Made by a program: the position numbers and the translations under genes. Below are positions 25,801 through 34,300 of a DNA stretch of 64,000 nt, one piece after another. The notes under the pieces were generated by a model that had not been told where the DNA came from, did not search any database, and saw only the letters and a program-made list of their open reading frames with translations. Source of the DNA: Clostridiales bacterium UBA1206 (lineage in GTDB: Bacteria > Bacillota > Clostridia > Oscillospirales > CAG-382). Within the stretch, counting starts at the first letter, position 1; every line of letters begins with the position of its first letter. The stretch lies in contig DBXS01000010.1 in the NCBI GenBank assembly GCA_002310055.1, positions 1 to 64,000 on the forward strand. The letters run 5' to 3'.

Positions 25801-26500
25801 ATTTTATAATGAACCAATACATTTCGCACTGCGCTTTTTCATAGTCCGTGGTCTTCTGCAGTGCAAGCGACGCCTTGTTGCTTATGAACACCTGGCCGTA
25901 CGGGTAAAGCCCGGCTCTCATCATCTCTCCGGTCATGAAAAGCTCCATTTCCCTGCCGTAGCCGCAGCGTCTGAAACGCGGCAGCACGTAAAGCATTCCC
26001 ATGCAGCCTTCGGCGTGCACGCCTATAAATCCGACCTTTACGTTCCCGGCGCGCGCTATGAAGAGCTCTTTTCTTTTTACAGCCAGTTCGAGCATATCCT
26101 CATCCACCAGATGATAATGCCTGCGCACGAACGGAAGATCGTCCGGCGTCGCGGCGCGCATATCCAGCCGCTTTTCATATTCCGGCGGCTCTTTTCCCAA
26201 ATATACGTACTGCCTGCATTCGGTGAACGTGGCGCGGGGGTACGTTTTTTGTATATATTCCGCCGTTTCAGCCGTAAAGACTTCACATTCGTCGCCCGGC
26301 GCGAGCGGATGAGAAGCGAGCAGCTTTTCCGTTTCCGCGGCGTCGGGAGACGCAAGGAAATATATGCCCGAAAAAGCTTCGCGAATAAAGAGCCCGCGTT
26401 CGCTGTGCGCGATTACCTGCGCGCTGCCGCGCTTTATGCAGTTCATCATCCCGCAGTAGCGCGGGATATCGGTCAGCAGGAATTCGTAAACGCCGTTCAT
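25799..26500 (-). CDS. GNAT-family N-acetyltransferase
   Basis: A 233-residue protein whose C-terminal part carries the acetyl-CoA binding motif A region VGFIGVHAEGCMGMLYVLPRFRRCGYGREMELF and ends LYPYGQVFISNKASLALQKT. An N-terminal extension of about 120 residues differs from standard small GNATs and may hold the substrate. Start ATG 26500 overlaps the stop of the MazG gene as ATGA. The acceptor is unknown. Confidence 0.78.
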   Translation of the reverse strand: MNGVYEFLLTDIPRYCGMMNCIKRGSAQVIAHSERGLFIREAFSGIYFLASPDAAETEKLLASHPLAPGDECEVFTAETAEYIQKTYPRATFTECRQYVYLGKEPPEYEKRLDMRAATPDDLPFVRRHYHLVDEDMLELAVKRKELFIARAGNVKVGFIGVHAEGCMGMLYVLPRFRRCGYGREMELFMTGEMMRAGLYPYGQVFISNKASLALQKTTDYEKAQCEMYWFIIK

Positions 26501-26835
26501 TCCGCGTTCTCCCAGCGGTGCATATTGCGCTCGTGCTTGGCGTAATACGCGCTTTCCATCTCGTCGGGCTCTATGCCGTAGCATATCAGCACGTCGTTCA
26601 GATACATGAGCACGTCGCACATTTCTTCCGTAAAGCGCGCACGCGCTTCGCCTTTTTCAAGGATGGCTGCGTCGCCGTCTTTTTTTATCACGTCCGCCGC
26701 CTCGCCCGCTTCTATCATCATCCACAAAAGCTTGCTCCGCGCTTCATCGGGGCCGCACGGCGGCCAAAGGTTCCTGTATTTGTCCTGCAGCTCTTTCTGG
26801 AGCCGCTGCATTTCGTCAAAGCCGATCTTGTTCAT
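26497..26835 (-). CDS. MazG-like nucleotide pyrophosphohydrolase
   Basis: A 112-residue all-alpha NTP pyrophosphohydrolase-like protein with the EAGEAADVIKKDGD and FTEEMCDVLMYLND segments, i.e. the E-x2-E ... E-x2-D metal motif of the MazG fold. Such enzymes remove pyrophosphate from damaged or noncanonical NTPs. It is coupled to a GNAT gene by an ATGA overlap. The promoter at 26861-26889 is TTGATT-17-TATATT. A longer in-frame start at 26889 is rejected because it overlaps the promoter. Confidence 0.72.
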   Translation of the reverse strand: MNKIGFDEMQRLQKELQDKYRNLWPPCGPDEARSKLLWMMIEAGEAADVIKKDGDAAILEKGEARARFTEEMCDVLMYLNDVLICYGIEPDEMESAYYAKHERNMHRWENAE

Positions 26836-26860
26836 AAGTCCAACCGCCTTTCTTATACAA

Positions 26861-26889
26861 AATATAACACAAGCGGCGGAATAAATCAA
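26861..26889 (-). promoter_or_regulatory. Promoter for the MazG-GNAT pair
   Basis: Minus strand TTGATT (26889-26884) and TATATT (26866-26861) with a 17-bp spacer. Confidence 0.6.
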
Positions 26890-26972
26890 GTTATTTTTGC
26901 CCTGCCCGCACGGAACGACGTTTTACGACCGCAGTGATGGTATATAATGGCACGCAAAGGAGGCAAAAAGCA

Positions 26973-27299
26973 ATGGAACACACGATAAAAAGCGAAAACG
27001 GCGTTATGACTGTATACCTGCGGGGCGAGATGGATCACCACAACGCCGCGCCGCTGCGTGAACAGATCGACGCCGCGCTGACGTTTGAAAACCCCGCCGT
27101 GCTGAAGCTGGACCTTTCGGAGATCGCGTTCTGCGATTCTTCGGGTCTGGGATTCATCATGGGGCGTTACCGCCGTATGGAATCCGCCGGCGGAAGCATG
27201 GTCTTAGTCAACCCTTCCGAACCCACTATGCGGATACTCAGGCTCGCGGGAGTGGATTCGATAATAAACGTAGAATACACGAAAGGAGCGGCAAAATGA
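26973..27299 (+). CDS. spoIIAA: Anti-sigma F factor antagonist
   Basis: A 108-residue STAS-domain SpoIIAA, the switch that frees sigma F from SpoIIAB in the forespore. Its regulatory serine lies in the conserved IAFCDSSGLGFIMGRYRRM segment, and the N-terminal GEMDHHNAAPLREQID matches. ATG 26973 follows AAAGGAGG; an upstream in-frame ATG at 26934 is rejected as it lacks a site. First gene of the spoIIA operon, which is sigma-H dependent in model organisms; a TATAAT at 26943-26948 is present but I see no clear -35. Confidence 0.95.
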   Translation: MEHTIKSENGVMTVYLRGEMDHHNAAPLREQIDAALTFENPAVLKLDLSEIAFCDSSGLGFIMGRYRRMESAGGSMVLVNPSEPTMRILRLAGVDSIINVEYTKGAAK

Positions 27300-27742
27300 A
27301 AACTTCACCGCAAAACCGGTTCAAATGCGTTTTTCCCGCCAAATCGGCGAACGAAAGCTTTGCGCGGATGATCGCTTCGGCGTTCGTCGCACAGCTCGAT
27401 CCGCGCGTGGACGAGCTCGCCGATCTCAAGACCGCCGTGAGCGAAGCAGTCACAAACGTCATAGTCCACGCCTACTCGGGGACGGATATCCCGCCGGAAG
27501 AACGTGTAGTCATAATGAGCGGCGAACTGCGCGAAGGCAGGCGGATCGCCGTGACCGTGAAAGACCGCGGAAAAGGAATAGAAGACGTAAAGAAAGCGCG
27601 CGAGCCGCTTTTCACCACTTCCGCCGCCGAGGAGCGTTCGGGGATGGGATTCACCGTGATGGAAACGTTCGCCGATACGGTAAAAGTCGCGTCGCGCCCC
27701 GGAAAAGGCACTTCCGTGCGGCTTTACAAGCGTTTTACTTAA
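27296..27742 (+). CDS. spoIIAB: Anti-sigma F factor, serine kinase
   Basis: A 148-residue GHKL ATPase that binds and silences sigma F and phosphorylates SpoIIAA. The N-box reads DLKTAVSEAVTNVIVHAY, the G1 box VKDRGKGIEDVKKA, and the closing GMGFTVMETFADTVKVAS is typical. The ATG overlaps the spoIIAA stop as ATGA, and sigF starts directly after the stop. Confidence 0.95.
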   Translation: MKTSPQNRFKCVFPAKSANESFARMIASAFVAQLDPRVDELADLKTAVSEAVTNVIVHAYSGTDIPPEERVVIMSGELREGRRIAVTVKDRGKGIEDVKKAREPLFTTSAAEERSGMGFTVMETFADTVKVASRPGKGTSVRLYKRFT

Positions 27743-28450
27743 ATGACGTTCGCCGAGATCAACGCGCCCGAACAGCTCAAGAAGGCGAAAGAGGGCGACA
27801 GGGCGGCGTTCGACCGCATAATAGCGGCGAATCTGGGGCTGGTGCGTTCGATCGCATCTCGCTTCACCGGGCGCGGCACCGAATACGAAGATCTGGTGCA
27901 GATAGGCAGCATAGGGCTCATAAAGGCGCTCAAAAACTTTGACCTTGGCGCAGGCACGTGTTTTTCCACCTACGCGGTCCCTATGGTGACGGGCGAAATA
28001 AAAAAGCATCTGCGCGACGACGGCGCCATAAAAGTCTCGCGCAATATCAAGCGCGACGCGACGAACGTGGCGCGCAAACGGCAGGATTTTATGAAAGAAA
28101 ACGGCCGTGAACCCACGGTGAACGAACTCGCGTCGCTTACGGGCATTTCCGCCGAAAACGTCGTCGCCGCGTGCGAGGCGAGCGCGCCTATGCTTTCGTT
28201 TTCCGCGCCGCTGGGCGACGCCACGCTCGAAAACCTTGTGGGGACCGACAACATAGCCGAAACGTGCGAAAAACTATCGCTCCGCCAGGCGATTTCCCGG
28301 CTGGACCCCGAAGAGCGCGCGATAGTGGAACTGCGGTATTTTCTGGGAAGATCGCAAAAAGAGACCGGCGAAAGACTGGGACTCACTCAGGTCACGGTCT
28401 CGCGCCGGGAAAAGAATATACTCAAAAAACTGCGGGAATCGCTGTTATAA
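27743..28450 (+). CDS. sigF: RNA polymerase sigma-F factor
   Basis: A 235-residue forespore sigma factor (SpoIIAC). Region 2 contains NLGLVRSIASRFTGRGTEYEDLVQIGSIGLIKALKNFD and the TCFSTYAVPMVTGEIKKHLRDDG segment; region 4 ends with the helix-turn-helix ETGERLGLTQVTVSRREKNILKKL. It directs early forespore genes. The ATG begins at the base following the spoIIAB stop with no separate ribosome-binding site, so reinitiation is likely. Its last 6 bp overlap the converging ttcA. Confidence 0.95.
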   Translation: MTFAEINAPEQLKKAKEGDRAAFDRIIAANLGLVRSIASRFTGRGTEYEDLVQIGSIGLIKALKNFDLGAGTCFSTYAVPMVTGEIKKHLRDDGAIKVSRNIKRDATNVARKRQDFMKENGREPTVNELASLTGISAENVVAACEASAPMLSFSAPLGDATLENLVGTDNIAETCEKLSLRQAISRLDPEERAIVELRYFLGRSQKETGERLGLTQVTVSRREKNILKKLRESLL

Positions 28451-29209
28451 TCCGCCGCCCGGCCTTTTGCGCGCGTGCGGGACGAGCTTGAAGCCCGAAA
28501 CGCCGCCGCGTTCCATTGCGCCGAAAACGCGCTTTTTGAACCCGTGGTCTTCGCGCTCGCGTTCGCGGATGAAGGTCTTCATCTTTTCGCGGTCGGTGAA
28601 TCCGTCGGCGGGGCAGGTCTTTTGTACCACTTCTATGCCTTCGGCTGCGACGAAACGCTTTACGTCGCTTTCGGGCGTGTAGATCAGCGGGCGGATGAGG
28701 GTAACGCCCGTGCGGTCGAGGTACGTCACCGGCGAAAAACAGCCGATGCGCCCTTCGTTGAAAAGGTTCATGAAAAACGTTTCGAGTGCGTCGTCGTAAT
28801 GATGCCCCAAAGCGACCTTTTTTATCCCTTCGGCGACCGCGGTATCGTAAAGCGCGCCGCGGCGCAGATTGGCGCACAGCGAGCACGGATTGCTTTCCCT
28901 GCGCAGTTCAAAGACGATCTGGTAGATATCGGCCTTTTTGATTATCAGTTCGACCTCCAGCTCGTCGCACAGCCGCTTTACGGGCCCGAGGTCAAGCCCC
29001 GGAACGCCGGTATCGAGGCATATCGCCTTGACTTCGAACGGCTGCGAATAGAAACGCGAAAGCGCTTTGAGCGCACAGAGCAGCGTGAGGCTGTCCTTGC
29101 CGCCGCTGACGCCGACCGCGACCGTATCGCCCGCGGATATCATATCGTACCCGTCGACGGCGCGCCGCACCTGGGAAAGCAGTTTTTGTATGTGTTTGAA
29201 TTCTCTCAT
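28445..29209 (-). CDS. TtcA-like tRNA 2-thiolation ATP pyrophosphatase
   Basis: A 254-residue PP-loop enzyme of the TtcA/TtuA family, which adenylates a tRNA base for thiolation (2-thiocytidine at position 32 in the best-known case). The P-loop is VGVSGGKDSLTLL near residue 37. Cys pairs suited to an iron-sulfur cluster or sulfur relay are present in SNPCSLCANLRRG around residue 115. The Cys set includes CPADGFTDREK. It has no sulfur-carrier gene next to it, but two cysteine desulfurase genes lie within 7 kb. It ends over the sigF stop. Confidence 0.85.
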   Translation of the reverse strand: MREFKHIQKLLSQVRRAVDGYDMISAGDTVAVGVSGGKDSLTLLCALKALSRFYSQPFEVKAICLDTGVPGLDLGPVKRLCDELEVELIIKKADIYQIVFELRRESNPCSLCANLRRGALYDTAVAEGIKKVALGHHYDDALETFFMNLFNEGRIGCFSPVTYLDRTGVTLIRPLIYTPESDVKRFVAAEGIEVVQKTCPADGFTDREKMKTFIREREREDHGFKKRVFGAMERGGVSGFKLVPHARKRPGGGL

Positions 29210-29355
29210 ATTATCACCGCATTCTTTATATCACAAAAGCCGCCGAAACACAAGCGCCATTTTGTAAAAATGTACGGCGGCGTGCGGCGAAATGCGAAAA
29301 AAACGCACGAAAACGTAAAAAATGCGAAGAATTTTGATTTTTTTTAAAAAAACTC

Positions 29356-29383
29356 TTGACAAACGGGATTTTTCTGTTATAAT
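29356..29383 (+). promoter_or_regulatory. Promoter for rplM-rpsI
   Basis: TTGACA (29356-29361) and TATAAT (29378-29383) with a 16-bp spacer, 43 bp before the ATG. Confidence 0.88.
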
Positions 29384-29425
29384 ACGCAGGCAAGTTAAAA
29401 AACACAAAAGGAGAAAAGTTCCAAA

Positions 29426-29857
29426 ATGACTTCATTCATGGCAAAAAAAGAGGAAGTCGAACGCAAGTGGTACGTTATCGACGCCGCCGGCAAAACGCTC
29501 GGCAAAGTCGCAGTTGCCGCCGCGACCGTCCTCAACGGTAAACACCGTCCCGAATACACCCCGCACGTTGACTGCGGCGAATGCGTTATTATCGTAAACG
29601 CAGAAAAAGTCGTCCTCACCGGCAGAAAACTCGATCAGAAGACCTATTACCATCACAGCGGTTACGTAGGCGGTCTCAAAGCGGTAAAATACCGCACGCT
29701 TATGGCGACCAAACCCGAAATGGTCGTAGAGCTCGCGGTCAAAGGCATGCTTCCCAAGAACAAGATCGGCGCCGAAAGTTTCAGAAGACTCCGCGTTTTC
29801 AAAGGCCCCGACCACAAGCAGCAGGCTCAGCAGCCCATAGCGCTTGAAGTAAAGTAA
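29426..29857 (+). CDS. rplM: 50S ribosomal protein L13
   Basis: A 143-residue L13 of normal length with the N-terminal segment [16 protein letters not shown] and the central [19 protein letters not shown] [20 protein letters not shown] precedes ATG 29426. It is followed 13 bp later by rpsI, the standard bacterial pair. L13 is an early assembly protein of the 50S subunit. Confidence 0.97.
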   Translation: MTSFMAKKEEVERKWYVIDAAGKTLGKVAVAAATVLNGKHRPEYTPHVDCGECVIIVNAEKVVLTGRKLDQKTYYHHSGYVGGLKAVKYRTLMATKPEMVVELAVKGMLPKNKIGAESFRRLRVFKGPDHKQQAQQPIALEVK

Positions 29858-29870
29858 GGAGGAAGCTACG

Positions 29871-30275
29871 ATGACTTATACATCTTCTAAACCCTATTTC
29901 TACGGCACCGGCAGAAGAAAATCCTCTACCGCCCGCGTTCGCCTCGTCCCCGGCTCCGGCGTCATCACCGTCAACAAAAAGGACGTCGACGAATATTTCG
30001 GTCTCGATACCCTTCGTCTTATAATAGACCAGCCGTTCAACGTTACCGGCACCATGGGCAAGTTCGACGTCATCGCCACCGTCGAAGGCGGCGGCATTTC
30101 CGGCCAGGCGGGCGCCGTGCGTCACGGCATTTCCCGCGCGCTGCTCCAGGCGGGCGACGAATATCGCGCTCCGCTCAAAAAAGCGGGTCTGCTCACCCGC
30201 GACCCCAGAATGAAGGAACGCAAAAAGTACGGTCTCAAAGCCGCACGCCGCGCTTCCCAGTTCAGCAAACGTTAA
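29871..30275 (+). CDS. rpsI: 30S ribosomal protein S9
   Basis: A 134-residue S9 with the signature [36 protein letters not shown] and the basic C-terminal tail ending QFSKR that reaches the P-site tRNA. AGGAGGAAG lies just upstream. The operon ends at the terminator 30297-30327. Confidence 0.97.
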   Translation: MTYTSSKPYFYGTGRRKSSTARVRLVPGSGVITVNKKDVDEYFGLDTLRLIIDQPFNVTGTMGKFDVIATVEGGGISGQAGAVRHGISRALLQAGDEYRAPLKKAGLLTRDPRMKERKKYGLKAARRASQFSKR

Positions 30276-30296
30276 CACGTTTTACGCATACGAAAC

Positions 30297-30327
30297 AGCC
30301 GCAGGCAAGAACCTGCGGCTTCGTTTT
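30297..30327. terminator. Terminator between rpsI and the desulfurase gene
   Basis: AGCCGCAGG (30297-30305) pairs with CCTGCGGCT (30312-30320), then TCGTTTTTATTTT. Bidirectional position between convergent genes. Confidence 0.85.
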
Positions 30328-31463
30328 TATTTTGCTATCTGCCTTATTTTCGCGACGGCGCGCGTTATCAAATCGACTGCATACGCGACTTCCTCGCGCG
30401 TGTTGAACGCCGAAAGCGATATCCTAAGTTCGCCTTTGGCTATTTCGGGCGGGACGCCCATCGCCGTCAGCGCGCGGCTCGGTTCGTTATGATCGCCGCG
30501 GCAGGCGTTCCCCGAAGAGACCGCTATGCCCGCCATATCGAGCAGCGAAGCGAGCGAAGGGCCCTGCGCGTTTTCGAAACAGATCTGCAGTATCCCGGGC
30601 AGGCGTTCGACACCGGCGCAGATTACGTGCGCGCCTTCTATGCGCATAAGCCCGCGTTCGGCGAACTCGCGCAGTTCGGCGACTCGAGATGCGGCGGAGG
30701 AAAGCTCCTTTACGCTTTTGCGCAAAGCGAGCGCCGTACCGAATGAAGCGATACAGTCCTGAGTCCCCGCGCGCATACCGTTCTGCTGAGTCCCGCCGAC
30801 AATGAACGGCGAAGCTTTTCCGCCGCGAACGTACAGTAATCCCGCGCCTTTGGGCCCGTGGAATTTGTGCGCGGACGCCGAAAGCATATCGACTTTCGTC
30901 TTTGAAAGATCTATCGGGATATGCCCGACCGCCTGGACGGCGTCGGTGTGGAAGGCGATCCCCTTTTCGCGGCAGAGCGCGGATATTTCTTCCACAGGCT
31001 GGATCGCGCCGGTCACGTTGTTCGCGTACATCACGCTGACGGCGGCGGTCCCGGGCGTGAGCGCGCGCAAAACGTCTGCGGCGGCGACGCGCCCGTCGGG
31101 GGAGCATTTTATGGTATTCACGCTGTCATAATACTTTTCCGCGGCGCGCAGCACGGCGGCGTGCTCGATCGCCGAAACGGCGACTTCCCTTTTGCCCTGC
31201 GCGCACGGCGAAGCGGAAAGCGCGTAAAGCGCCCAGTTGTCGGATTCCGTGCCGCCGGAGGTGAAGAATACCTCGCCTTCGTCGCAGTTCAGGCATTCAG
31301 CTATTATGCGGCGCGCCTTTTTGATAAGCTCCGCGGACTTTGCGCCTTCGGCGTGGGACGACGACGGATTGCCGTAGTATTCTTTTGCAAGCGCGAACAT
31401 TTCGCCGGCGACTTCGTCATATATCCGCGTCGAGGCGGCGTTATCAAGATATATCCTGCCCAT
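30327..31463 (-). CDS. Cysteine desulfurase, NifS/IscS type
   Basis: A 378-residue PLP enzyme that removes sulfur from cysteine as a persulfide. The N-terminus reads IYLDNAASTRIYDEV, the PLP-lysine motif is SASAHKFHGPKGAGLL, and the substrate loop SGNACRGDHNEPSRAL contains the catalytic Cys in the group-I IscS/NifS type. Start ATG 31463 was preferred to a GTG 18 bp upstream, with AAAGGG 9 bp before. It lies apart from iscU or sufU. Together with ttcA it could support tRNA thiolation. Confidence 0.9.
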   Translation of the reverse strand: MGRIYLDNAASTRIYDEVAGEMFALAKEYYGNPSSSHAEGAKSAELIKKARRIIAECLNCDEGEVFFTSGGTESDNWALYALSASPCAQGKREVAVSAIEHAAVLRAAEKYYDSVNTIKCSPDGRVAAADVLRALTPGTAAVSVMYANNVTGAIQPVEEISALCREKGIAFHTDAVQAVGHIPIDLSKTKVDMLSASAHKFHGPKGAGLLYVRGGKASPFIVGGTQQNGMRAGTQDCIASFGTALALRKSVKELSSAASRVAELREFAERGLMRIEGAHVICAGVERLPGILQICFENAQGPSLASLLDMAGIAVSSGNACRGDHNEPSRALTAMGVPPEIAKGELRISLSAFNTREEVAYAVDLITRAVAKIRQIAK

Positions 31464-31481
31464 AGCGCGTTTCCCTTTCAC

Positions 31482-31509
31482 TTGACAAAACGAAAATGAG
31501 TGTTATAAT
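31482..31509 (+). promoter_or_regulatory. Promoter and candidate operator for the ArsR gene
   Basis: TTGACA (31482-31487) and TATAAT (31504-31509) with a 16-bp spacer. An inverted repeat TACTG...CAGTA (31512-31529, 8-bp centre) overlaps the expected transcription start and could be the autoregulatory operator. No test of binding is possible from sequence. Confidence 0.6.
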
Positions 31510-31552
31510 GATACTGTAACGATCCAGTAAAACCCCCGAACGAGGTGAAGAT

Positions 31553-31915
31553 ATGAAAGAACTCCACGTAAAAATGCCCGACGACGGCGAGACCGCGCTC
31601 ATAGCCGAGACGTTCAAAGTCATAAGCGACCCCACGCGGCTCAAGATACTGTTCCTGCTCTGCCACAGCGAGCAGTGCGTGAACGGCATAGCCGCTTTTA
31701 TGGAAATGTCGCCGCCCGCGGTGGCGCATCATTTAAGACTGCTCAAATCGAACGGTCTGCTTTCGGCGCGCCGCGACGGCAAAGAGGTCTTCTACACCCT
31801 CGCCGACACCGAATACGCTTCCACCGTGCACCGCACCATAGATACCGTTTTCGGCTGCAAATGCTCGGTCTGTTCGGGAGCCAAGAGCGGACGTAAATGC
31901 AAGTGCGATAAATGA
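31553..31915 (+). CDS. ArsR/SmtB-family metal-type repressor with Cys-rich tail
   Basis: A 120-residue winged-helix repressor: KVISDPTRLKILFLL, CVNGIAAFMEMSPPAVAHHLRLLKSNGLL and the wing ARRDGKEVFYTLAD. The C-terminus is unusual, with GCKCSVCSGAKSGRKCKCDK, a cluster of seven Cys in 16 residues that would suit Zn, Cd, Cu or As sensing. It is alone, with no adjacent metal pump in the window, and its promoter overlaps that of no other gene. Target genes are unknown. Confidence 0.85.
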   Translation: MKELHVKMPDDGETALIAETFKVISDPTRLKILFLLCHSEQCVNGIAAFMEMSPPAVAHHLRLLKSNGLLSARRDGKEVFYTLADTEYASTVHRTIDTVFGCKCSVCSGAKSGRKCKCDK

Positions 31916-31927
31916 ATATTACGGCTG

Positions 31928-31959
31928 CGCCGCGGGCAAACGTCCGCGGCGGCTTTTTT
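31928..31959. terminator. Terminator between the ArsR gene and glgB
   Basis: CGCCGCGG (31928-31935) pairs with CCGCGGCG (31944-31951), followed by GCTTTTTT. It separates two convergent genes. Confidence 0.82.
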
Positions 31960-33883
31960 ATTCGGTTTCGCCCGGGAGCTCGAATATCACCGATTCGTAC
32001 GGCCTGAGCCCGTAGGTCAGCCGGTACGGATATCCGTCGCATTCGCCCGCGGCCGCTTCAAGCGGCGGGATATCGCCGTTTTCCGCCGGGCCTCCGCCGC
32101 CGGGAAGCGTGTCGTAGGTGCTGAAAACGCGTTGGTACATACCGGGAAGCGGGACGCCGAACGAATAATTGCCGTACCCTACCGGCGAAAAGTTGCACAC
32201 CACAGCCAGTGCGCCGCCGTAGGAAAACGGATTGCGGCGGATAAAGCTCACGGTGTTGCGCGGTGCGTCCGCGCGGTTTATCCACTGGAAGACGCGGGAA
32301 TCGCGCCCGTCGGTGTAAAGACATTCGTATTTTTTATATATCGAAAGCAGCGATCTCACGCATTCCATAACGTCGCGGTGCCACATATCGCTCGCGCGGT
32401 GCCATTCGATCTGGCGGTCTTCCATCCATTCGCCCTCGCTCGCGATATCCTGCCCCATAAACAGCAGTTTTTTGCCGGGGAGCGTGAACATATACGTGTA
32501 AAACGTCTTGAGCGCGCCGAATTTGTCGGGCATCGAGCCCGGATTCTTGAGCAGCATCGACTTTTTGAGATGCACCACCTCGTCGTGCGAGATGACGAGC
32601 ACGTAATTTTCGTTGAACGCGTATTCGGGCGGATGCGTGAGCAGGTCGTGATGATACTTGCGGTATATGGGATCTTTTTCTATGTATTTGAGCATTTCGT
32701 TCATCCAGCCCATATTCCACTTGAACATAAAGCCGTAGCCGCCGTATTCGGGATCGGTGGTCATGCCCGCTTCAATGGACGAATCCTCCGCCATAACGCA
32801 GGCGGTGGAGTTATGCTTGACCGCCGAATTGAGCTGCCTGAGAAACGCGCGGCTTTCGAGATTTTCGCTGCCGCCGAATCTGTTGGGGCGCCACGGATCG
32901 CGGCTGAAATTGGTAAACAGCATTGCCGCCACGGCGTCGACGCGCAGCGCGTCGGCGTGGAATTCGTTTATCCAGTACATTACGCTGGAAATGAGGAAGC
33001 TTCGCACCTCGGGTTTGCCGTGGTCGAACGCCATCGTGCCCCATTCGGGATACTCCGCGAGCAGCGGATCGGCGGATTCATAAAGCGCGCTGCCGTCGAA
33101 ATGCTCGAGCCCGAAATCGTCTTTGGGAAAATGCGCCGGCACCCAGTCGATTATGACGCCTATGCCGTTTTGGTGCAGATGGTCTATGAAATATCTGAAG
33201 TCGTCGGGCGTGCCGTGGCGCGACGTAGGCGAAAAATACCCCGTGACCTGATACCCCCACGAGCCGTCGAAAGGATATTCGCATATACCCATAAGCTCCA
33301 CGTGGGTGTAGCCCATAAACTTTACGTATTCGGCGAGCTGGTGCGCAAGCTCGCGGTAATTGAGAAAGCCGTCTTTGTTTTTGCGGTAGTCCTTTTTCCA
33401 CGAGCCGAGATGCACTTCGTAGATGGCGACCGGCTTTTTCCACAGCGACGAGCTGTCGCGAGAAGCCATCCATTCGCCGTCGTGCCATTTATATCCGTTA
33501 AGCGGCCATACCACCGAAGCGTTGGAGGGACGAAGCTCGGAATAAAACGCGTACGGGTCGGATTTATACCGCGTCACGCCGTCGGCGCCCAGCACGGCAA
33601 AGCGGTAGCTGTCGCCCTTTTTCATCCCGGGCAGGAAGACGGTCCACACACCGTCCTTGCATTCCATTTTGTCGCATCCGGCGGTCCAGCCGTTGCCGCC
33701 GTGCATAACGCTTACTTCGCGCGCGTTGGGCGCCCATACGCACAGCTCTACTCCTTTTACGCCGCCGCGCGTTGCGATATGCGCGCCGAAACGGCGGTAG
33801 CTCTGGTAATTAGTCCCCTCGCGGAACAAAAATCTATCGTATGAAGAAAACCATATCCTTTTGCGTTCCGTTCCCTGCGGCAT
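31958..33883 (-). CDS. glgB: 1,4-alpha-glucan branching enzyme
   Basis: A 641-residue GH13 branching enzyme that transfers alpha-1,4 segments to alpha-1,6 positions of glycogen. Residues 35-110 form the N-terminal CBM48-like sandwich (GGVKGVELCVWAPNAREVSVM). The barrel starts IYEVHLGSWKK; the nucleophile is in DALRVDAVAAML, the acid/base in CVMAEDSS and the transition-state Asp in ISHDEVVHLKK. It lacks glgC/D/A neighbours, so glycogen synthesis genes lie elsewhere. Promoter TTGAAA-17-TATAAT at 33905-33933; AAGGAG before ATG 33883. Confidence 0.93.
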   Translation of the reverse strand: MPQGTERKRIWFSSYDRFLFREGTNYQSYRRFGAHIATRGGVKGVELCVWAPNAREVSVMHGGNGWTAGCDKMECKDGVWTVFLPGMKKGDSYRFAVLGADGVTRYKSDPYAFYSELRPSNASVVWPLNGYKWHDGEWMASRDSSSLWKKPVAIYEVHLGSWKKDYRKNKDGFLNYRELAHQLAEYVKFMGYTHVELMGICEYPFDGSWGYQVTGYFSPTSRHGTPDDFRYFIDHLHQNGIGVIIDWVPAHFPKDDFGLEHFDGSALYESADPLLAEYPEWGTMAFDHGKPEVRSFLISSVMYWINEFHADALRVDAVAAMLFTNFSRDPWRPNRFGGSENLESRAFLRQLNSAVKHNSTACVMAEDSSIEAGMTTDPEYGGYGFMFKWNMGWMNEMLKYIEKDPIYRKYHHDLLTHPPEYAFNENYVLVISHDEVVHLKKSMLLKNPGSMPDKFGALKTFYTYMFTLPGKKLLFMGQDIASEGEWMEDRQIEWHRASDMWHRDVMECVRSLLSIYKKYECLYTDGRDSRVFQWINRADAPRNTVSFIRRNPFSYGGALAVVCNFSPVGYGNYSFGVPLPGMYQRVFSTYDTLPGGGGPAENGDIPPLEAAAGECDGYPYRLTYGLRPYESVIFELPGETE

Positions 33884-33904
33884 TCTATCAGCTCCTTTTT
33901 GATC

Positions 33905-33933
33905 ATTATATCACAAACGATTTGCCTTTTCAA
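33905..33933 (-). promoter_or_regulatory. Promoter for glgB
   Basis: Minus strand TTGAAA (33933-33928) and TATAAT (33910-33905) with a 17-bp spacer. Confidence 0.72.
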
Positions 33934-34105
33934 TATTTTAACGTATAATTTTGCCGGCGTCAGACGGCGCAAATAATATACGGCAAAACCGCAAATAAAC
34001 GCATACGGAAAAAAATACCTGTAATAATCCCGCCGCGCGGCGGCAGAATATTAGCGAAGGCAAAAAGACCTTTGAAAAACAAAACAAAAGGAGAAAAAAA
34101 CGATA

Positions 34106-34294
34106 ATGGCTAACAAGTCTCTCGTTCCCGAAGCAAAAGAAGCTCTTAAGAAATTCAAGATGGAAGCCGCCAACGAAGTAGGCGTCAACCTCAAGCAGGG
34201 TTACAACGGCGACCTCACCTCCAAGCAGGCGGGCAGCATCGGCGGTCAGATGGTCAAGAGAATGATCGAAAACGCCGAACATTCGATGAAATAA
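34106..34294 (+). CDS. Small acid-soluble spore protein, alpha/beta type
   Basis: A 62-residue DNA-binding spore protein. The family core is seen: PEAKEALKKFKMEAANEVGV, then the GPR protease region and NLKQGYNGDLTSKQAGSIGGQMVKRMIE. These coat forespore DNA and protect it from UV and heat. AAGGAG lies 8-12 bp before ATG 34106. A sigma-G-type -10 hexamer CATACGG (34002-34008) is present, but no convincing -35 is found. The gene is followed by the first copy of a duplicated terminator module. Confidence 0.95.
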   Translation: MANKSLVPEAKEALKKFKMEAANEVGVNLKQGYNGDLTSKQAGSIGGQMVKRMIENAEHSMK

Positions 34295-34300
34295 GAGCGC

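Noticed and set aside
26943..26948. Sigma-A promoter for spoIIA
   Set aside because: TATAAT is present but no -35 matches; this operon is expected to use sigma H, whose elements I could not place.
34002..34008. Sigma-G promoter for the SASP gene
   Set aside because: CATACGG fits the -10 hexamer but no TGAATA-like -35 lies 17-18 bp upstream, so only the -10 is noted.
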